Source of the DNA: Mesorhizobium sp.
Lineage (GTDB): Bacteria; Pseudomonadota; Alphaproteobacteria; Rhizobiales; Rhizobiaceae
Assembly: GCA_004963905.1 (NCBI GenBank)
Contig: SUGL01000013.1
Location: forward strand, 62,001 to 126,000
Direction: 5' to 3'
Length of the DNA: 64,000 bases
Part shown: in pieces, positions 32,106 to 41,224 of the stretch
Numbering within the stretch: the stretch's first letter is position 1
How the letters are laid out: each line of letters starts with the position of its first letter
Notes under the pieces: generated by a model
Told to the model about the DNA's origin: nothing
The model's input: only the letters and a program-made list of their open reading frames with translations
Database searches by the model: none
Translations under genes and position numbers: made by a program

Positions 32106-32244
32106 TGTTTCCTCCTATTCGACAACGCAACAACCCCTGCCCCGAGCGCCGAACATGGCGTCGAAGGCGTTCCGAGTCCACGCCTGTCGGAAGCCTGTTG
32201 ATCACGACAAGGTGACGCGTCGATGAAAGCGGCCTGGCGGCCAA

Positions 32245-33510
32245 TCAGCTCTTGTCGTCGTCGCCCTGAGTGATCAGCCGCGCGCTGCGCTGCCCGGTAA
32301 AATATATCCATAGCCAGCTAAGCGAAACCGCGAGCCTGTTGCGAAAATCGATCAGGAAGTAGATGTGGGCGATGCCCCAAAGCCACCAGGCGAGCCGGCC
32401 CGTGAGCTTGATCCAGCCGAAATCGATGGCCGCGGCCCGCTTGCCGATCGTTGCGAGATCGCCGTCATGCCGATAGCGGAACGGGCGCGGCGCCGTATCG
32501 CCGGCGAGCCGCGCCTTGATGGTTGCCGCAACATGCCTGCCCTCCTGCTTGGCGGAAGGCGCCACGCCCGGCACCGGCTTTCCATCCGGCCGCAACAGAT
32601 GTGCCGTGTCGCCGATGACGAAGATCTCATGGCTGCCCGGCACGGTGAGATCGGGCTCGACCATCACCCTGCCCGCCCGGTCGGCCGGCGCTCCCAGCCA
32701 TTCCGCCGCCGGCGAAGCGGCGACGCCCGCAGCCCACAGGATGGTCCTTGCCGGCAGATGCGTGCCGCCGAAGACGACGCCATCGGCGTCCAGATGCGTG
32801 ACGGCGCGGCCGAGCTCGACTTCTACGCCAAGCCGTTCCAGCGCTTTCTGCGCATAGGTCGAGAGCTCAGGCGCGAAATTGGCCAGGATGCGGTCGCCGG
32901 CCTCGATCAGCACCACGCGCACCTGCCGCGTGTCGATGTTGCGGAATTCGCCGCGCAGCGTGTCATGCGCAAGCTCGACAATGGTGCCGGCAAGCTCCAC
33001 GCCGGTCGGCCCGCCGCCGACGATGACCAGCGTCAGCAGCGCCTGACGTTTGGCGGGATCGGTCTCGCGCTCGGCCTGCTCGAAGGCAAGCAGGATGCGG
33101 CGCCGGATTTTCGTGGCATCCTCGAGCGTCTTCAGCCCGGGCGCGAAAGGCTCCCATTCGTCGTGACCGAAATAGGCGTGGCGCGCGCCGGTGGCGAGCA
33201 CCAGCGTGTCGTAGGCGACGGCGCTGCCATCCTCGAGCAGCACGCGTTTGCCGGTGCGGTCGACGCCGGTGACCGTACCCAGCAGCGTCGTCACGTCCTT
33301 GCGCCTGCGCAAGAGATGGCGAATCGGCCAGGCGATCTCGGACGTCGCCAGCGAGGTGGTCGCCACCTGGTAAAGCAGCGGTTGGAAAAGATGATGATTG
33401 CGCTTGTCGATCATGGTGATGCGCACCGGTGCGCCGGCAAGAGCGCGGGTGAGTTCGAGGCCGCCGAACCCGGCGCCGACGACCACGACACGATGGCTGG
33501 CTTCACTCAT
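32245..33510 (-). CDS. ndh: Type II NADH:quinone oxidoreductase (NDH-2-like)
   Basis: A 421-residue FAD/NAD oxidoreductase: FAD motif VVVVGAGFGGLELTRAL at the N-terminus, NAD motif VIVGGGPTGVELAGTI near 165, FVIGDTAHL near 300, and a C-terminal amphipathic or weakly hydrophobic helix (LAWWLWGIAHIYFLIDF) that should dock to the membrane. This is the standard NDH-2 layout, feeding electrons to quinone without pumping protons. Start at 33510 (MSEASHRV) is preferred to 33528. Confidence 0.9.
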   Translation of the reverse strand: MSEASHRVVVVGAGFGGLELTRALAGAPVRITMIDKRNHHLFQPLLYQVATTSLATSEIAWPIRHLLRRRKDVTTLLGTVTGVDRTGKRVLLEDGSAVAYDTLVLATGARHAYFGHDEWEPFAPGLKTLEDATKIRRRILLAFEQAERETDPAKRQALLTLVIVGGGPTGVELAGTIVELAHDTLRGEFRNIDTRQVRVVLIEAGDRILANFAPELSTYAQKALERLGVEVELGRAVTHLDADGVVFGGTHLPARTILWAAGVAASPAAEWLGAPADRAGRVMVEPDLTVPGSHEIFVIGDTAHLLRPDGKPVPGVAPSAKQEGRHVAATIKARLAGDTAPRPFRYRHDGDLATIGKRAAAIDFGWIKLTGRLAWWLWGIAHIYFLIDFRNRLAVSLSWLWIYFTGQRSARLITQGDDDKS

Positions 33511-33685
33511 TTCATTCCACCTCGCCAAGCGGATTCACCGCCCGTCATGTAAGCATTTTTGTGCACCGCAACAATGCCGCCGCAGACAGCTCCATTGCCT
33601 GGGAGTCGTCGCCGGGTGTCGTGAATGCACATGCCGCTCTTCAGGCGGGAGGTATAGCCTGAACCGAAAATGACGGGAGCAAAGC

Positions 33686-34348
33686 ATGATCGACGATCGC
33701 GATGACGACGGCCCGGCCCAATACGCCTCGCCGCCTTGTTTCATGCACGAGCTCGATCCGGCCTATCAGGTGCCGCTGTCCGATTGGACGGATGTCAGGC
33801 GCTGGCGCAAGGCGGAGCGCGAACGACTGATCGGCGCGCGGCTTGCCGTCTCCGCCGATGCGCGCGCGGCTATGTCGGCACGCATTGCCGAGGGCCTCGA
33901 CGCCCTGGTCGGCGACGTTGCCGGCCGCATGGTCAGCCTCTACTGGCCGTTCCGCGGCGAGCCGGACCTGCGCGGCTGGATGGCGTCGATCAATGCGCGC
34001 GGCGGCCGCACGGCGCTGCCCGTCGTCATCGAAAAGGGCCAGCCCCTGGTCTTCCGCGCCTACGCGCCTGGAGACCGGCTGGAGAAAGGCGTCTGGAACA
34101 TCCCGATCCCGGCCAAGGGCGATCCGGTGCTGCCCGACATCGTGATCTCGCCCGTCGTCGGCATTGATCCCGACAACTTCCGGCTGGGCTATGGCGGCGG
34201 CTTCTACGACCGTACGCTTGCCGCCATGCCGTTCAGGCCGCTGGTCATCGGTGTCGGCTATGAATTGCAGCGCATCCCCACGATCTACCCGCAGCCGCAC
34301 GATATTCCGATGACGACGGTGGTGACGGAGGCGGTTAGAGGTAAATGA
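33686..34348 (+). CDS. ygfA: 5-formyltetrahydrofolate cyclo-ligase family protein
   Basis: A 220-residue 5-FCL: the ATP-binding KAERERLIGARLA helix, YWPFRGEPDLR, and the C-terminal nucleotide loop GYGGGFYDRTLA are typical. It converts 5-formyl-THF to 5,10-methenyl-THF. The N-terminus carries about 35 extra residues before the core. In many proteobacteria the 6S RNA gene lies next to ygfA; no 6S-like sequence was seen here. Confidence 0.88.
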   Translation: MIDDRDDDGPAQYASPPCFMHELDPAYQVPLSDWTDVRRWRKAERERLIGARLAVSADARAAMSARIAEGLDALVGDVAGRMVSLYWPFRGEPDLRGWMASINARGGRTALPVVIEKGQPLVFRAYAPGDRLEKGVWNIPIPAKGDPVLPDIVISPVVGIDPDNFRLGYGGGFYDRTLAAMPFRPLVIGVGYELQRIPTIYPQPHDIPMTTVVTEAVRGK

Positions 34349-34351
34349 CGA

Positions 34352-34825
34352 TTACGCCATTTCCGGCCGCAACCCCACCGCCGTCCTGTCGACGATCTCG
34401 CGCAGGGCGAAGGACGAGTTGATCTTCGTCACATGCGGCATGGCCGACAGCCATTCCTTGTGGATGCGCTCATAGTCGGCGAGGTCCTTTGCGGCGATGC
34501 GCAGGATATAGTCGTATTCGCCCGACATCAGATGGCAGGAAAGCACGTTCGGACAGCGCTTGATCGCCGCCTCGAAGTCCGACAGCGTCTTCTCGAATTG
34601 CCCCGACAGCGATATATGGACGATCGCCGTCATCTGGTGGCCGAGCGCGGCGTTGGACAGCCGCGCGTGGTAGCCTCGGATGGTTCCGGATTTCTCCAGA
34701 TTGTCGAGCCGGCGTGAGCAGGCCGACTGCGATAGCCCGACCTTCTCGGCAAGCGCCGCGTTGGGGATCCGGCCATCCTTCTGCAAAGTCTCCAGAATGG
34801 CGATATCAATCCTATCGAGCGGCAT
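34352..34825 (-). CDS. Lrp/AsnC-family transcriptional regulator
   Basis: A 157-residue Lrp protein: N-terminal HTH (LDRIDIAILETLQKDGRIPNAALAEKVGLSQSACSRRLDNLE) and the C-terminal RAM ligand-binding domain (MTAIVHISLSGQ, VLSCHLMSGEYDYIL). It is divergent from alanine dehydrogenase, so it is most likely an AldR-type regulator responding to alanine or another amino acid. Confidence 0.92.
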   Translation of the reverse strand: MPLDRIDIAILETLQKDGRIPNAALAEKVGLSQSACSRRLDNLEKSGTIRGYHARLSNAALGHQMTAIVHISLSGQFEKTLSDFEAAIKRCPNVLSCHLMSGEYDYILRIAAKDLADYERIHKEWLSAMPHVTKINSSFALREIVDRTAVGLRPEMA

Positions 34826-35038
34826 TTTTCGTGATTCCTACGAAGATGCTGGCATTTTGCGCAACGATTATCGAAGACCTGGCGTTACCGCAAGTGCATT
34901 CGCAAACACATACGGAACGATTCATGCTTCACTGCGTCTCATGCATGTCGCCCTGAACCGCACGGCGGTTTTGAGGCTTGCGGCATGCCCGGAAATGTCA
35001 GGGAGAGCGCCCGTTCAAGGGCCGGACAGGAGAAGAAA
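34826..35038. promoter_or_regulatory. Divergent control region between the Lrp gene and ald
   Basis: The 213-bp region contains TTCGT-N7-ACGAA (34828-34844) and TTGCGCAA (34857-34864), short dyads close to the Lrp start that could form Lrp operators. Which of them is used, and which promoter they serve, is inferred only from position. Confidence 0.4.
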
Positions 35039-36154
35039 ATGCGCGTCGGCTGCCCCAAGGAAATCAAGAATCATGAATACCGCGTCGGCCTGACGCCCGG
35101 CTCGGTCCGCGAATATGTCGCGCACGGCCACGAAGTGCTGGTCGAGACCGGCGCCGGTGCCGGGATCGGCGCCGACGACAATGCCTATCGCGCCGCCGGC
35201 GCGACCATCGCCAAGACGGCCGCCGATGTGTTCGCCAAGTCGGACATGATCGTCAAAGTCAAGGAGCCGCAGCCCAACGAGTGGGTCCAGCTGCGCGACG
35301 GCCAGATCCTCTATACCTACCTGCACCTCGCTCCCGATCCGGAGCAGACCAAGGGTCTGCTCGCTTCCGGCGTCACCGCCGTTGCCTATGAGACGGTGAC
35401 CGACGACCGCGGCGGCCTGCCGCTGCTCGCCCCGATGTCGGAAGTCGCCGGCCGTCTGTCGATCCAGGCCGGAGCGACCGCGCTGCAGAAGGCCAACGGC
35501 GGCCGCGGCGTGCTGCTCGGCGGCGTTCCAGGCGTGCTGCCCGGCAAGGTGACGGTGCTCGGCGGCGGTGTCGTCGGCCTGCATGCGGCCAAGATGGCCG
35601 CCGGCCTCGGCGCCGACGTCACCATCATCGACCGCTCGATCCCGCGCCTGCGTCAGCTCGACGACATCTTTGGCGGCCGCGTCCATACCCGTTACTCGAC
35701 CGTCGAGGCGCTGGAAGATGAGTGCTTCTCGGCCGACATCGTCGTCGGCGCCGTGCTGATCCCGGGCGCCGCGGCACCCAAGCTCGTCACCCGCGAAATG
35801 CTCTCCGGCATGAAGAAGGGCTCGGTGCTGGTCGACGTGGCCATCGACCAGGGCGGCTGCTTCGAGACCTCGCATGCCACGACGCATGCCGATCCGACCT
35901 ACGAGGTCGACGGCGTCATCCACTACTGCGTCGCCAACATGCCGGGTGCGGTTCCGGTCACCTCGGCGCATGCGCTCAACAACGCCACCTTGCACCACGG
36001 CCTGCAGCTTGCCGACAAGGGCCTGAAGGCGCTGGTCGACGACCACCACCTGCGCAACGGCCTCAATGTCCACAAGGGCAAGATCACCAATCGCGCCGTC
36101 GCCGAAGCGCTCGGCTACGAAATGGTCGAGCCGAAGGCGGTGCTCGCCGCCTGA
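35039..36154 (+). CDS. ald: Alanine dehydrogenase
   Basis: A 371-residue L-alanine dehydrogenase (alanine + NAD + water to pyruvate, ammonia and NADH). [20 protein letters not shown] at the N-terminus, the catalytic lysine in MIVKVKEPQ, the histidine of TYLHLAPD, and the Rossmann motif [22 protein letters not shown] are all present. In bacteroids this enzyme is linked to alanine secretion. ATG 35039 follows AGGAGAAGAA. Confidence 0.96.
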   Translation: MRVGCPKEIKNHEYRVGLTPGSVREYVAHGHEVLVETGAGAGIGADDNAYRAAGATIAKTAADVFAKSDMIVKVKEPQPNEWVQLRDGQILYTYLHLAPDPEQTKGLLASGVTAVAYETVTDDRGGLPLLAPMSEVAGRLSIQAGATALQKANGGRGVLLGGVPGVLPGKVTVLGGGVVGLHAAKMAAGLGADVTIIDRSIPRLRQLDDIFGGRVHTRYSTVEALEDECFSADIVVGAVLIPGAAAPKLVTREMLSGMKKGSVLVDVAIDQGGCFETSHATTHADPTYEVDGVIHYCVANMPGAVPVTSAHALNNATLHHGLQLADKGLKALVDDHHLRNGLNVHKGKITNRAVAEALGYEMVEPKAVLAA

Positions 36155-36180
36155 TTTAGAAGAAACAGCTTCCTCCTGTC

Positions 36181-36215
36181 GCGCCCGCCGGTCCTTCCGG
36201 CGGGCTTTTTATTTT
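36181..36215 (+). terminator. Rho-independent terminator of ald
   Basis: GCCCGCCGG and CCGGCGGGC form a 9-bp perfect stem with a TCCTT loop, followed by TTTTTATTTT, 29 bp after the ald stop. Confidence 0.9.
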
Positions 36216-36242
36216 CTGGTTCCCGCGCGAGAAATCCGGGCA

Positions 36243-36270
36243 ACAAAAAAGCGGAGCCAAAGCCCCGCTT
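36243..36270 (-). terminator. Minus-strand rho-independent terminator without an adjacent gene
   Basis: On the minus strand, AAGCGGGGC pairs with GCTCCGCTT (loop TTTG-like), followed by TTTTTTG. The nearest minus-strand gene (DUF1203) stops 265 bp away, so this ends either its long 3' end or an unannotated minus-strand RNA. Confidence 0.7.
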
Positions 36271-36440
36271 CCTCGGTGTTGCGATGTGCCGCCGGTCCAT
36301 CCGCGGTCGGCGATCGATCAACGACTGCCTTTTAGCGCGGTTGTACGACGGGAATACGACAACGTTACCGTCTCGCTCGCCGCTTCGAAAATGCCGGCCG
36401 CCGCCAATAAGCGTTGTGTGAAGCGTTTCACATTCGGCAC

Positions 36441-36535
36441 TGGGGAAAAATGCCTAGACACGATCCGCCTGCTCGATGGCTTCTGTCGCAGGCTTTTTCC
36501 CAACTGCCCGCCAGACCATCGGCGGGCATTTTTTT
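36441..36535 (+). ncRNA. Candidate small RNA with hairpin and terminator
   Basis: GGGAAAAA (36443-36450) pairs with TTTTTCCC (36494-36501), extended by GCC/GGC past one bulge, with an inner GCCTGC/GCAGGC alternative stem. Directly after comes an intrinsic terminator: TGCCCGCC (36505-36512) with GGCGGGCA (36521-36528) and seven Ts. No coding gene precedes it on this strand since the ald terminator. Start and promoter are unknown; transcription is not proved. Confidence 0.45.
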
Positions 36536-37002
36536 CATGCCCGTTCGATGCGGCACTGGTAGCAATTGTTGCGCGCCGAGCGGACGTGGATATAGGCGAT
36601 GTCGTCGCGTTCGAACAAAGTCTCGGCGCGAGCCGCGATATCGCTAGTCGGGGTGACGGCGCCGCTGCCGTAGACGATGCGGTCGTCCTTGCCGTAGCCG
36701 CGAACGATATAGTCGCTGCTTGCGAGCATCTCTGGCAGCGCTTCCGCGTCCGCGGCGGGTTCGCATTCCTCCGCATGCAGGAAGATCGGTCCGGTCTCGG
36801 CGTAAGGCTGAAGTTCGGGGAACGGCCGGTAGGCGAGGATGAGATAGCGCTCGCCTACCGCAACATTCTTCATGCAATGCCGGCACGGCACGCCGTCGCC
36901 GTCGGAAACCCTTCGTTCGGGCGTGAGGCCGTAGGCGTCTGGCCCTCCCCGCTGCAAGGCTCTCACGGCTTCGGTCGGCAGGGCTTTGAACTGGATGCTC
37001 AT
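36535..37002 (-). CDS. DUF1203 protein
   Basis: A 155-residue member of the DUF1203 family, recognisable by FKALPTEAVRALQRGGPDAYG, the CRHCMKNV cysteine pair, GERYLILAYRPFP and the closing RNNCYQCRIE. The three Cys and several His positions could bind metal, but no function has been shown that I know of. It is divergent from the GFA gene. Confidence 0.88.
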   Translation of the reverse strand: MSIQFKALPTEAVRALQRGGPDAYGLTPERRVSDGDGVPCRHCMKNVAVGERYLILAYRPFPELQPYAETGPIFLHAEECEPAADAEALPEMLASSDYIVRGYGKDDRIVYGSGAVTPTSDIAARAETLFERDDIAYIHVRSARNNCYQCRIERA

Positions 37003-37221
37003 GGCTAAATCTCCGGCGTCGTTGCCCGGAAATTATGCCAGCGCGACCGTATCTCCCACCCGATTCCTGCCAAGCGGTCCGCGCGTCGCTCGGAGCGCAA
37101 GATCGAAATATCAGGAACCCGAAATCACGACACCGGAGTTATCGGACTCGCCAGACAGGACGCTCCGCGCCATGATGATCGCGTGGTGCGCTGGCGGCTG
37201 GAGTCTGGCGATGGTCCGAGC

Positions 37222-37632
37222 ATGATCACCGGGGGATGCCTGTGCGGCGCGGTCCGCTACGAGAGCCGCGCGGAGCCGATCACCGCGCGGCTGTGCTGGT
37301 GCCGCTTCTGCCAGTATATTGCGGCCGGCAATGCGGCGGTGAGCGTCTGCTTCTTGACGGCGCACTTCAGGGTCGCGGGCGAGACGCGCGATTACGAAAG
37401 CATGGCTGACAGCGGCAGCAGGATGCACCGACGCTTCTGCCCAGCGTGCGGAGTGCATCTTTTCAGCGAGGCGGAGTCGCGCCCGCATCTGATCTTCGTG
37501 CGCGCTGGCACGCTCGACGATCCGAACATGATACGGCCCGCAGCGACGATCTGGACGATCAAGGCGCCGCCCTGGGCATGCATCGACACCTCGCCGCCGA
37601 CTTTCGAGGGCCAGCCGCCGCCGGTGGCGTAG
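37222..37632 (+). CDS. GFA-family (CENP-V/Gfa-like) zinc protein
   Basis: A 136-residue GFA protein (PF04828). The N-terminal zinc ligands CLCGAVRY, CWCRFCQY and the CPACGVHLF pair are intact. The family includes formaldehyde-activating enzyme relatives with a glutathione-linked fold; the real substrate is usually unknown. ATG 37222 opens MITGGCLCGAV; there is an upstream in-frame GTG at 37183 and no strong ribosome binding site. Confidence 0.85.
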   Translation: MITGGCLCGAVRYESRAEPITARLCWCRFCQYIAAGNAAVSVCFLTAHFRVAGETRDYESMADSGSRMHRRFCPACGVHLFSEAESRPHLIFVRAGTLDDPNMIRPAATIWTIKAPPWACIDTSPPTFEGQPPPVA

Positions 37633-37686
37633 GCGCTTCGACGCAGTCGACCGGATCGGCTCCCCGGCGCCACTCTTTGCCCCTGA

Positions 37687-38259
37687 CTACGGCCTCATCA
37701 CACTCGCCGAGCGCTCGGCGAAGGTCATCGGATGAACGACCTCCCTCTTCTGCGCCACCGGCGTGAAGCCGAGTTTCTGGTAAAGCGGCAGCGCCGCCGG
37801 ATGGTCGAGCGTGCAGGTCTGCACCGTGACGCGCTTCGGTCCATACGACCATGCGGCGGAGATAGCCGCGCCCAGGAACCAGCGGCCGATGCCCTGGCCG
37901 TGCGCGTGTTCCATCATGCCGAAATAGGCGAGTTCCACTTCGTCCGGCAAATGCGGCTTGAGATCGAAGAAGCCGGCGGGGGAGCCGTCGAGGTAGAGCA
38001 CCCTGATGTCGCGGTCCTCGCGATGCAGGCCGGCGGCCAGTTCCTCGTCGCTCAGTCTGAGCACGTTGACCCAGTGCCATTTGCGCCCGACCCGATCCAT
38101 CAGGTAGCGGTAGAAATGCAGCGGGATGTCCTTGGTCTTCAGCAGCGCGATCTGACGGTTGTAAGGCAGCGGCGGCGACGAGGCCGGCGGCGCGTGCATC
38201 TCGAGGAATGTCACCGTGACCTCGATATCCTTCGGCACACCGTTTTCCATCGCCGTCAT
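37687..38259 (-). CDS. GNAT-family N-acetyltransferase
   Basis: A 190-residue GNAT protein. The acetyl-CoA-binding motif A occurs as FGMMEHAHGQGIGRWFLGAAISA, preceded by the beta4 strand VELAYFGMM, and motif B follows in HPAALPLYQKLGFTPV. The acceptor is unknown. ATG 38259 overlaps the sseA stop as ATGA, so it is the last gene of the cysK-alaX-sseA unit. Confidence 0.88.
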   Translation of the reverse strand: MTAMENGVPKDIEVTVTFLEMHAPPASSPPLPYNRQIALLKTKDIPLHFYRYLMDRVGRKWHWVNVLRLSDEELAAGLHREDRDIRVLYLDGSPAGFFDLKPHLPDEVELAYFGMMEHAHGQGIGRWFLGAAISAAWSYGPKRVTVQTCTLDHPAALPLYQKLGFTPVAQKREVVHPMTFAERSASVMRP

Positions 38260-39107
38260 TCCTTGCCCGTCACGATGGGTGTGTCGCTGAGGCCGCCCCA
38301 TTCGGTCCATGAGCCGTCGTAAAGCCTGTTGTCGGTATGGCCAACCGTCTCCAGCGCCAGCGAGATCGCCGCCGCGGTGATGCCCGATCCGCACGAGGTG
38401 ACGACCGGCTTTGAAAGGTCGATGCCGGCATCCTCGATCACCTTGCGCAAGCGGTCCTTGGGCAGCAGCTCGCCATTCTCGGAGAGCGCGGCGACCGGGA
38501 CGTTGTGGGCGCCCGGCATATGGCCTGAACGAACGCCAGGACGCGGTTCCGGATCGGTTCCGACGAAACGCCCGGGAGAACGCGCATCGGCGATCTGGCT
38601 TCCTCTGTTTCCAACGATCCGGCGCATCTCGTCGAGGCTGACGACCCTGCCTGCATCGAAATCGGCGTAAAAGACGCAAGGCGCAGTTTTGGTCGGCTCC
38701 GCCGTCACCGGCCGCCCTTCCGCCCTCCAGCGGTCGAAGCCGCCGTTCAGGATGTAGACCTGGAAGACGCCCATGACCCGGAACATCCACCAGGCGCGCG
38801 GCGCCGAAAACAGCCCCGGGCCGTCATAGACGACGATAGTGTCGTCGGCCGAAACGCCCATGGAGCCGACATATTGCGCGAAGTACTGGGGCGAGGCCAA
38901 TGTATGCGGCAGCTTCGAATCCGGATCCGAAACGGCGTCCTGATCGAGGAAGCGGGCGCCGGGGATATGGGCGGCGACGTATTCCGCGTGGGCGTTGCGC
39001 TGCTGCGCCGGCAGGTACCAGGAGGCGTCGATGATGGTGAGCCCTGGCGTTCCCAATCGCTTCTCGAGCCAGTCCGCGTCGACGATGAAAGGGCTGTCTT
39101 CGGCCAT
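38256..39107 (-). CDS. sseA: 3-mercaptopyruvate sulfurtransferase (tandem rhodanese)
   Basis: A 283-residue two-domain rhodanese. The inactive first domain covers about 1-140 (FIVDADWLEKRLGTPGLTIIDASWYLP) and the second carries the catalytic loop VTSCGSGITA, whose CGSG(I/V)TA form is diagnostic of mercaptopyruvate rather than thiosulfate specificity. ATG 39107 with AGGAGAGCAGG upstream is preferred to 39155. It acts on a cysteine-derived substrate, which fits its place after cysK. Confidence 0.93.
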   Translation of the reverse strand: MAEDSPFIVDADWLEKRLGTPGLTIIDASWYLPAQQRNAHAEYVAAHIPGARFLDQDAVSDPDSKLPHTLASPQYFAQYVGSMGVSADDTIVVYDGPGLFSAPRAWWMFRVMGVFQVYILNGGFDRWRAEGRPVTAEPTKTAPCVFYADFDAGRVVSLDEMRRIVGNRGSQIADARSPGRFVGTDPEPRPGVRSGHMPGAHNVPVAALSENGELLPKDRLRKVIEDAGIDLSKPVVTSCGSGITAAAISLALETVGHTDNRLYDGSWTEWGGLSDTPIVTGKE

Positions 39108-39151
39108 TTTCCTGCTCTCCTGCCCGCCTCTCGCGACGCTCGTCTTGTCCG

Positions 39152-39895
39152 TCAATTCGCCGGCATCGGTCCGAAGCGGATGCGGAAGCGTCGGTTCTCG
39201 CGGCCCTTCTTCTCGATCTTGCCGACGTGGATCTCGCCGACCTCGCCGGTGCTCTTAACATGGGTGCCGCCGCAGGGCTGGCTGTCGACCAAGGCATTCT
39301 CGCCGATGCAGACCAACCGGATCTTGCCGGTGCCAAGGGGCGGCCGCACGTTCTTCGATTTCACAAGCCCGGGATTGGCCGAAAGTTCCTCGTCGGTGAT
39401 CAGCCGCGTGAAGATCGGATGATCGGCCCGCACAAGCTCCATCAGCCTAGCCGTCACATCCTCCTTGGTGAAGCCGGCGTCGGGAATGTCGAAATCGACA
39501 CGGCTGTCATCCTCGGCGACCGCAGCCCCGGTGATCGGAAACGGGCAGACGACGGTGAGCAGATGGCAGGCGGAATGCATGCGCATCAGAAGATGCCGTC
39601 GTTCCCAGTCGATGGCGAGCTTCAGCCTTTCGCCAACCGCCGGCAACGCCTGTTCAGGCGCCGGTACATGGATGATCTCGTCCTTGGTCTCGCCAGTGAT
39701 GGTGGCGGCGATCGCTATGCGGCTGCCGTCGGCGCGTTCGAACATGCCGGTATCGCCGGGCTGTCCTCCCGACGTAGCGTAGAAGATGGTCCGATCAAGA
39801 AGAATGCCGCCGCGATCGTTGATGGCGACGACCTGCGCGTCCGCCGTCCTCAGATAGGCGTCGTCACGGAACAGCGCTTCGGTTCTCCGCGCCAT
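39152..39895 (-). CDS. Alanyl-tRNA editing protein AlaX
   Basis: A 247-residue free-standing AlaRS editing domain that hydrolyses Ser- or Gly-tRNA(Ala). N-terminal TEALFRDDAYLRTADAQVVA and DRTIFYATSGGQPGDTG are family blocks; zinc ligands are the H-x3-H of MHSACH and the C-x3-H of CGGTH. ATG 39895 overlaps the cysK stop by 1 bp (TGATG), so translation is coupled. Confidence 0.93.
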   Translation of the reverse strand: MARRTEALFRDDAYLRTADAQVVAINDRGGILLDRTIFYATSGGQPGDTGMFERADGSRIAIAATITGETKDEIIHVPAPEQALPAVGERLKLAIDWERRHLLMRMHSACHLLTVVCPFPITGAAVAEDDSRVDFDIPDAGFTKEDVTARLMELVRADHPIFTRLITDEELSANPGLVKSKNVRPPLGTGKIRLVCIGENALVDSQPCGGTHVKSTGEVGEIHVGKIEKKGRENRRFRIRFGPMPAN

Positions 39896-40929
39896 CAGGC
39901 CACCTTTTCGAACGGCACCGAGATATCGGCCTTTTCTTCCATCCAGCCCGGCACCGGCAGGTTCTTGCCGCGCAGGAACGTGGGATTGAACAGCTTCGAC
40001 TGGTAGCGCGTGCCGTAGTCGGCGAGGATCGTCACGATGGTATGGCCGGGGCCAAGCTCGCGCGCCAGCCGGATGGCGCCGGCGATGTTGATGCCCGTCG
40101 AGCCGCCGACGCAAAGCCCCTCTTCCTGGATCAGGTCGAAGATGATCGGCAACGCCTCCTCGTCCGGGATCTGGTAGGAGAAGTCCGGCGTGAACCCTTC
40201 GAGATTGGCGGTGATGCGGCCCTGGCCGATGCCTTCGGTGATCGAGCTGCCGTCGGATTTCAGCTCGCCGCTGGTGTAGAAGCTGTAAAGCGCGGCGCCG
40301 AGCGGGTCGGCAAGCGCGATCTTGACTTGCCTGCTCTTGGCCTTCAGCCCGATCGCGACGCCGGCCAGTGTGCCGCCGGATCCGACCGCCGACACGAAGC
40401 CGTCGACCTTGCCGCCGGTCTGGGTCCAGATCTCCTGTGCCGTCGTGCGGATATGGCCGTCGCGGTTGGCGACATTGTCGAACTGGTTGGCCCAGATCGC
40501 GCCGTTCGGCTCCGAACGCGCCAGTTGCTCGGCGAGCCGCCCGGACAGCTTCACATAGTTGTTGGGGTTCTTGTAGGGCACGGCCGGCACTTCGATCAGC
40601 TCGGCCCCCAGGATCTTGATCGTGTCCTTCTTTTCCTGGCTCTGCGTGTCCGGGATGACGATGACGGTTCGGTAGCCGAGCGCCTTGGCGACCAGCGTCA
40701 GGCCGATGCCGGTGTTGCCTGCGGTCCCTTCGACGATGACGCCGCCGGGTTTCAAGAGCCCGCGCTGCTCGGCGTCTCGGATGATGAACAGGCCCGCACG
40801 ATCCTTGACCGATTGCCCCGGATTCATGAATTCGGCCTTGCCGAGGATTTCGCAGCCGGTCGCGTCCGAAGCCTTGTTGAGTCGGATCAAGGGTGTATTG
40901 CCGATCGCTTCGATCACATTACGGGGCAT
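39895..40929 (-). CDS. cysK: Cysteine synthase A-type PLP enzyme
   Basis: A 344-residue O-acetylserine (thiol)-lyase family protein. PLP lysine K42 sits in NPGQSVKDRAGLFI and the phosphate loop is VEGTAGNTGIGL (rather than the commoner PTSGNTG). The C-terminus is about 30 residues longer than E. coli CysK (YGTRYQSKLFNPTFLRGKNL). The EGTAGNTG variant is shared with some cysteine-degrading relatives, so synthase versus desulfhydrase is not settled. It heads the operon with alaX, sseA and GNAT. Confidence 0.88.
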   Translation of the reverse strand: MPRNVIEAIGNTPLIRLNKASDATGCEILGKAEFMNPGQSVKDRAGLFIIRDAEQRGLLKPGGVIVEGTAGNTGIGLTLVAKALGYRTVIVIPDTQSQEKKDTIKILGAELIEVPAVPYKNPNNYVKLSGRLAEQLARSEPNGAIWANQFDNVANRDGHIRTTAQEIWTQTGGKVDGFVSAVGSGGTLAGVAIGLKAKSRQVKIALADPLGAALYSFYTSGELKSDGSSITEGIGQGRITANLEGFTPDFSYQIPDEEALPIIFDLIQEEGLCVGGSTGINIAGAIRLARELGPGHTIVTILADYGTRYQSKLFNPTFLRGKNLPVPGWMEEKADISVPFEKVA

Positions 40930-41224
40930 TCAGGATTCCTTTATGCGTGCGGTCGAGACCCTAGAAACCGGAAGCCGCGGTTTCAAGGCAAGATTTTGCC
41001 TGGTCCAGTCGCATTCCGGACGCTGCAATCCTCGCTATCATTTCGACGATGTGCCCAAAAGCGCTCTTTTCATCCGATTTCTTCGCCGTTAGAGCACTAA
41101 TGCTTTGCGCGTCCGACCGGACGCGCAAAGCTGTAGGACTTTAATCTGGCGCATGATTCCTTTCCGAAAACCGGTGCCGGTTTTCGGGGTCATGCGCCGA
41201 CCCAGACCATACGCGGGACTTTCA
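40930..41224. promoter_or_regulatory. Divergent region between cysK and the SDR gene
   Basis: The 295 bp include the cysK promoter side (40930-41090, no clear box recognised) and RIME-like copy 3 from 41091, which leaves only 25 bp before the SDR start. No gene seen. Confidence 0.4.
41091..41199. repeat. RIME-like palindromic repeat, copy 3 (diverged)
   Basis: Two hairpins: TTTGCGCGTCCG/CGGACGCGCAAA (near 41104-41129) and CCGAAAACCGG/CCGGTTTTCGG (near 41164-41187), the latter flanked by GCGCATGA and TCATGCGC. The order matches copies 1 and 2 although the first hairpin differs. Confidence 0.75.

Noticed and set aside
33511..33685. 6S RNA gene next to ygfA
   Set aside because: The 175-bp gap is too short and lacks the long-stem plus open-bubble pattern expected.
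38260..38790. N-terminal extension of the GNAT gene through sseA
   Set aside because: The frame stays open across sseA but without similarity; the ATGA overlap at 38259 is the natural start.
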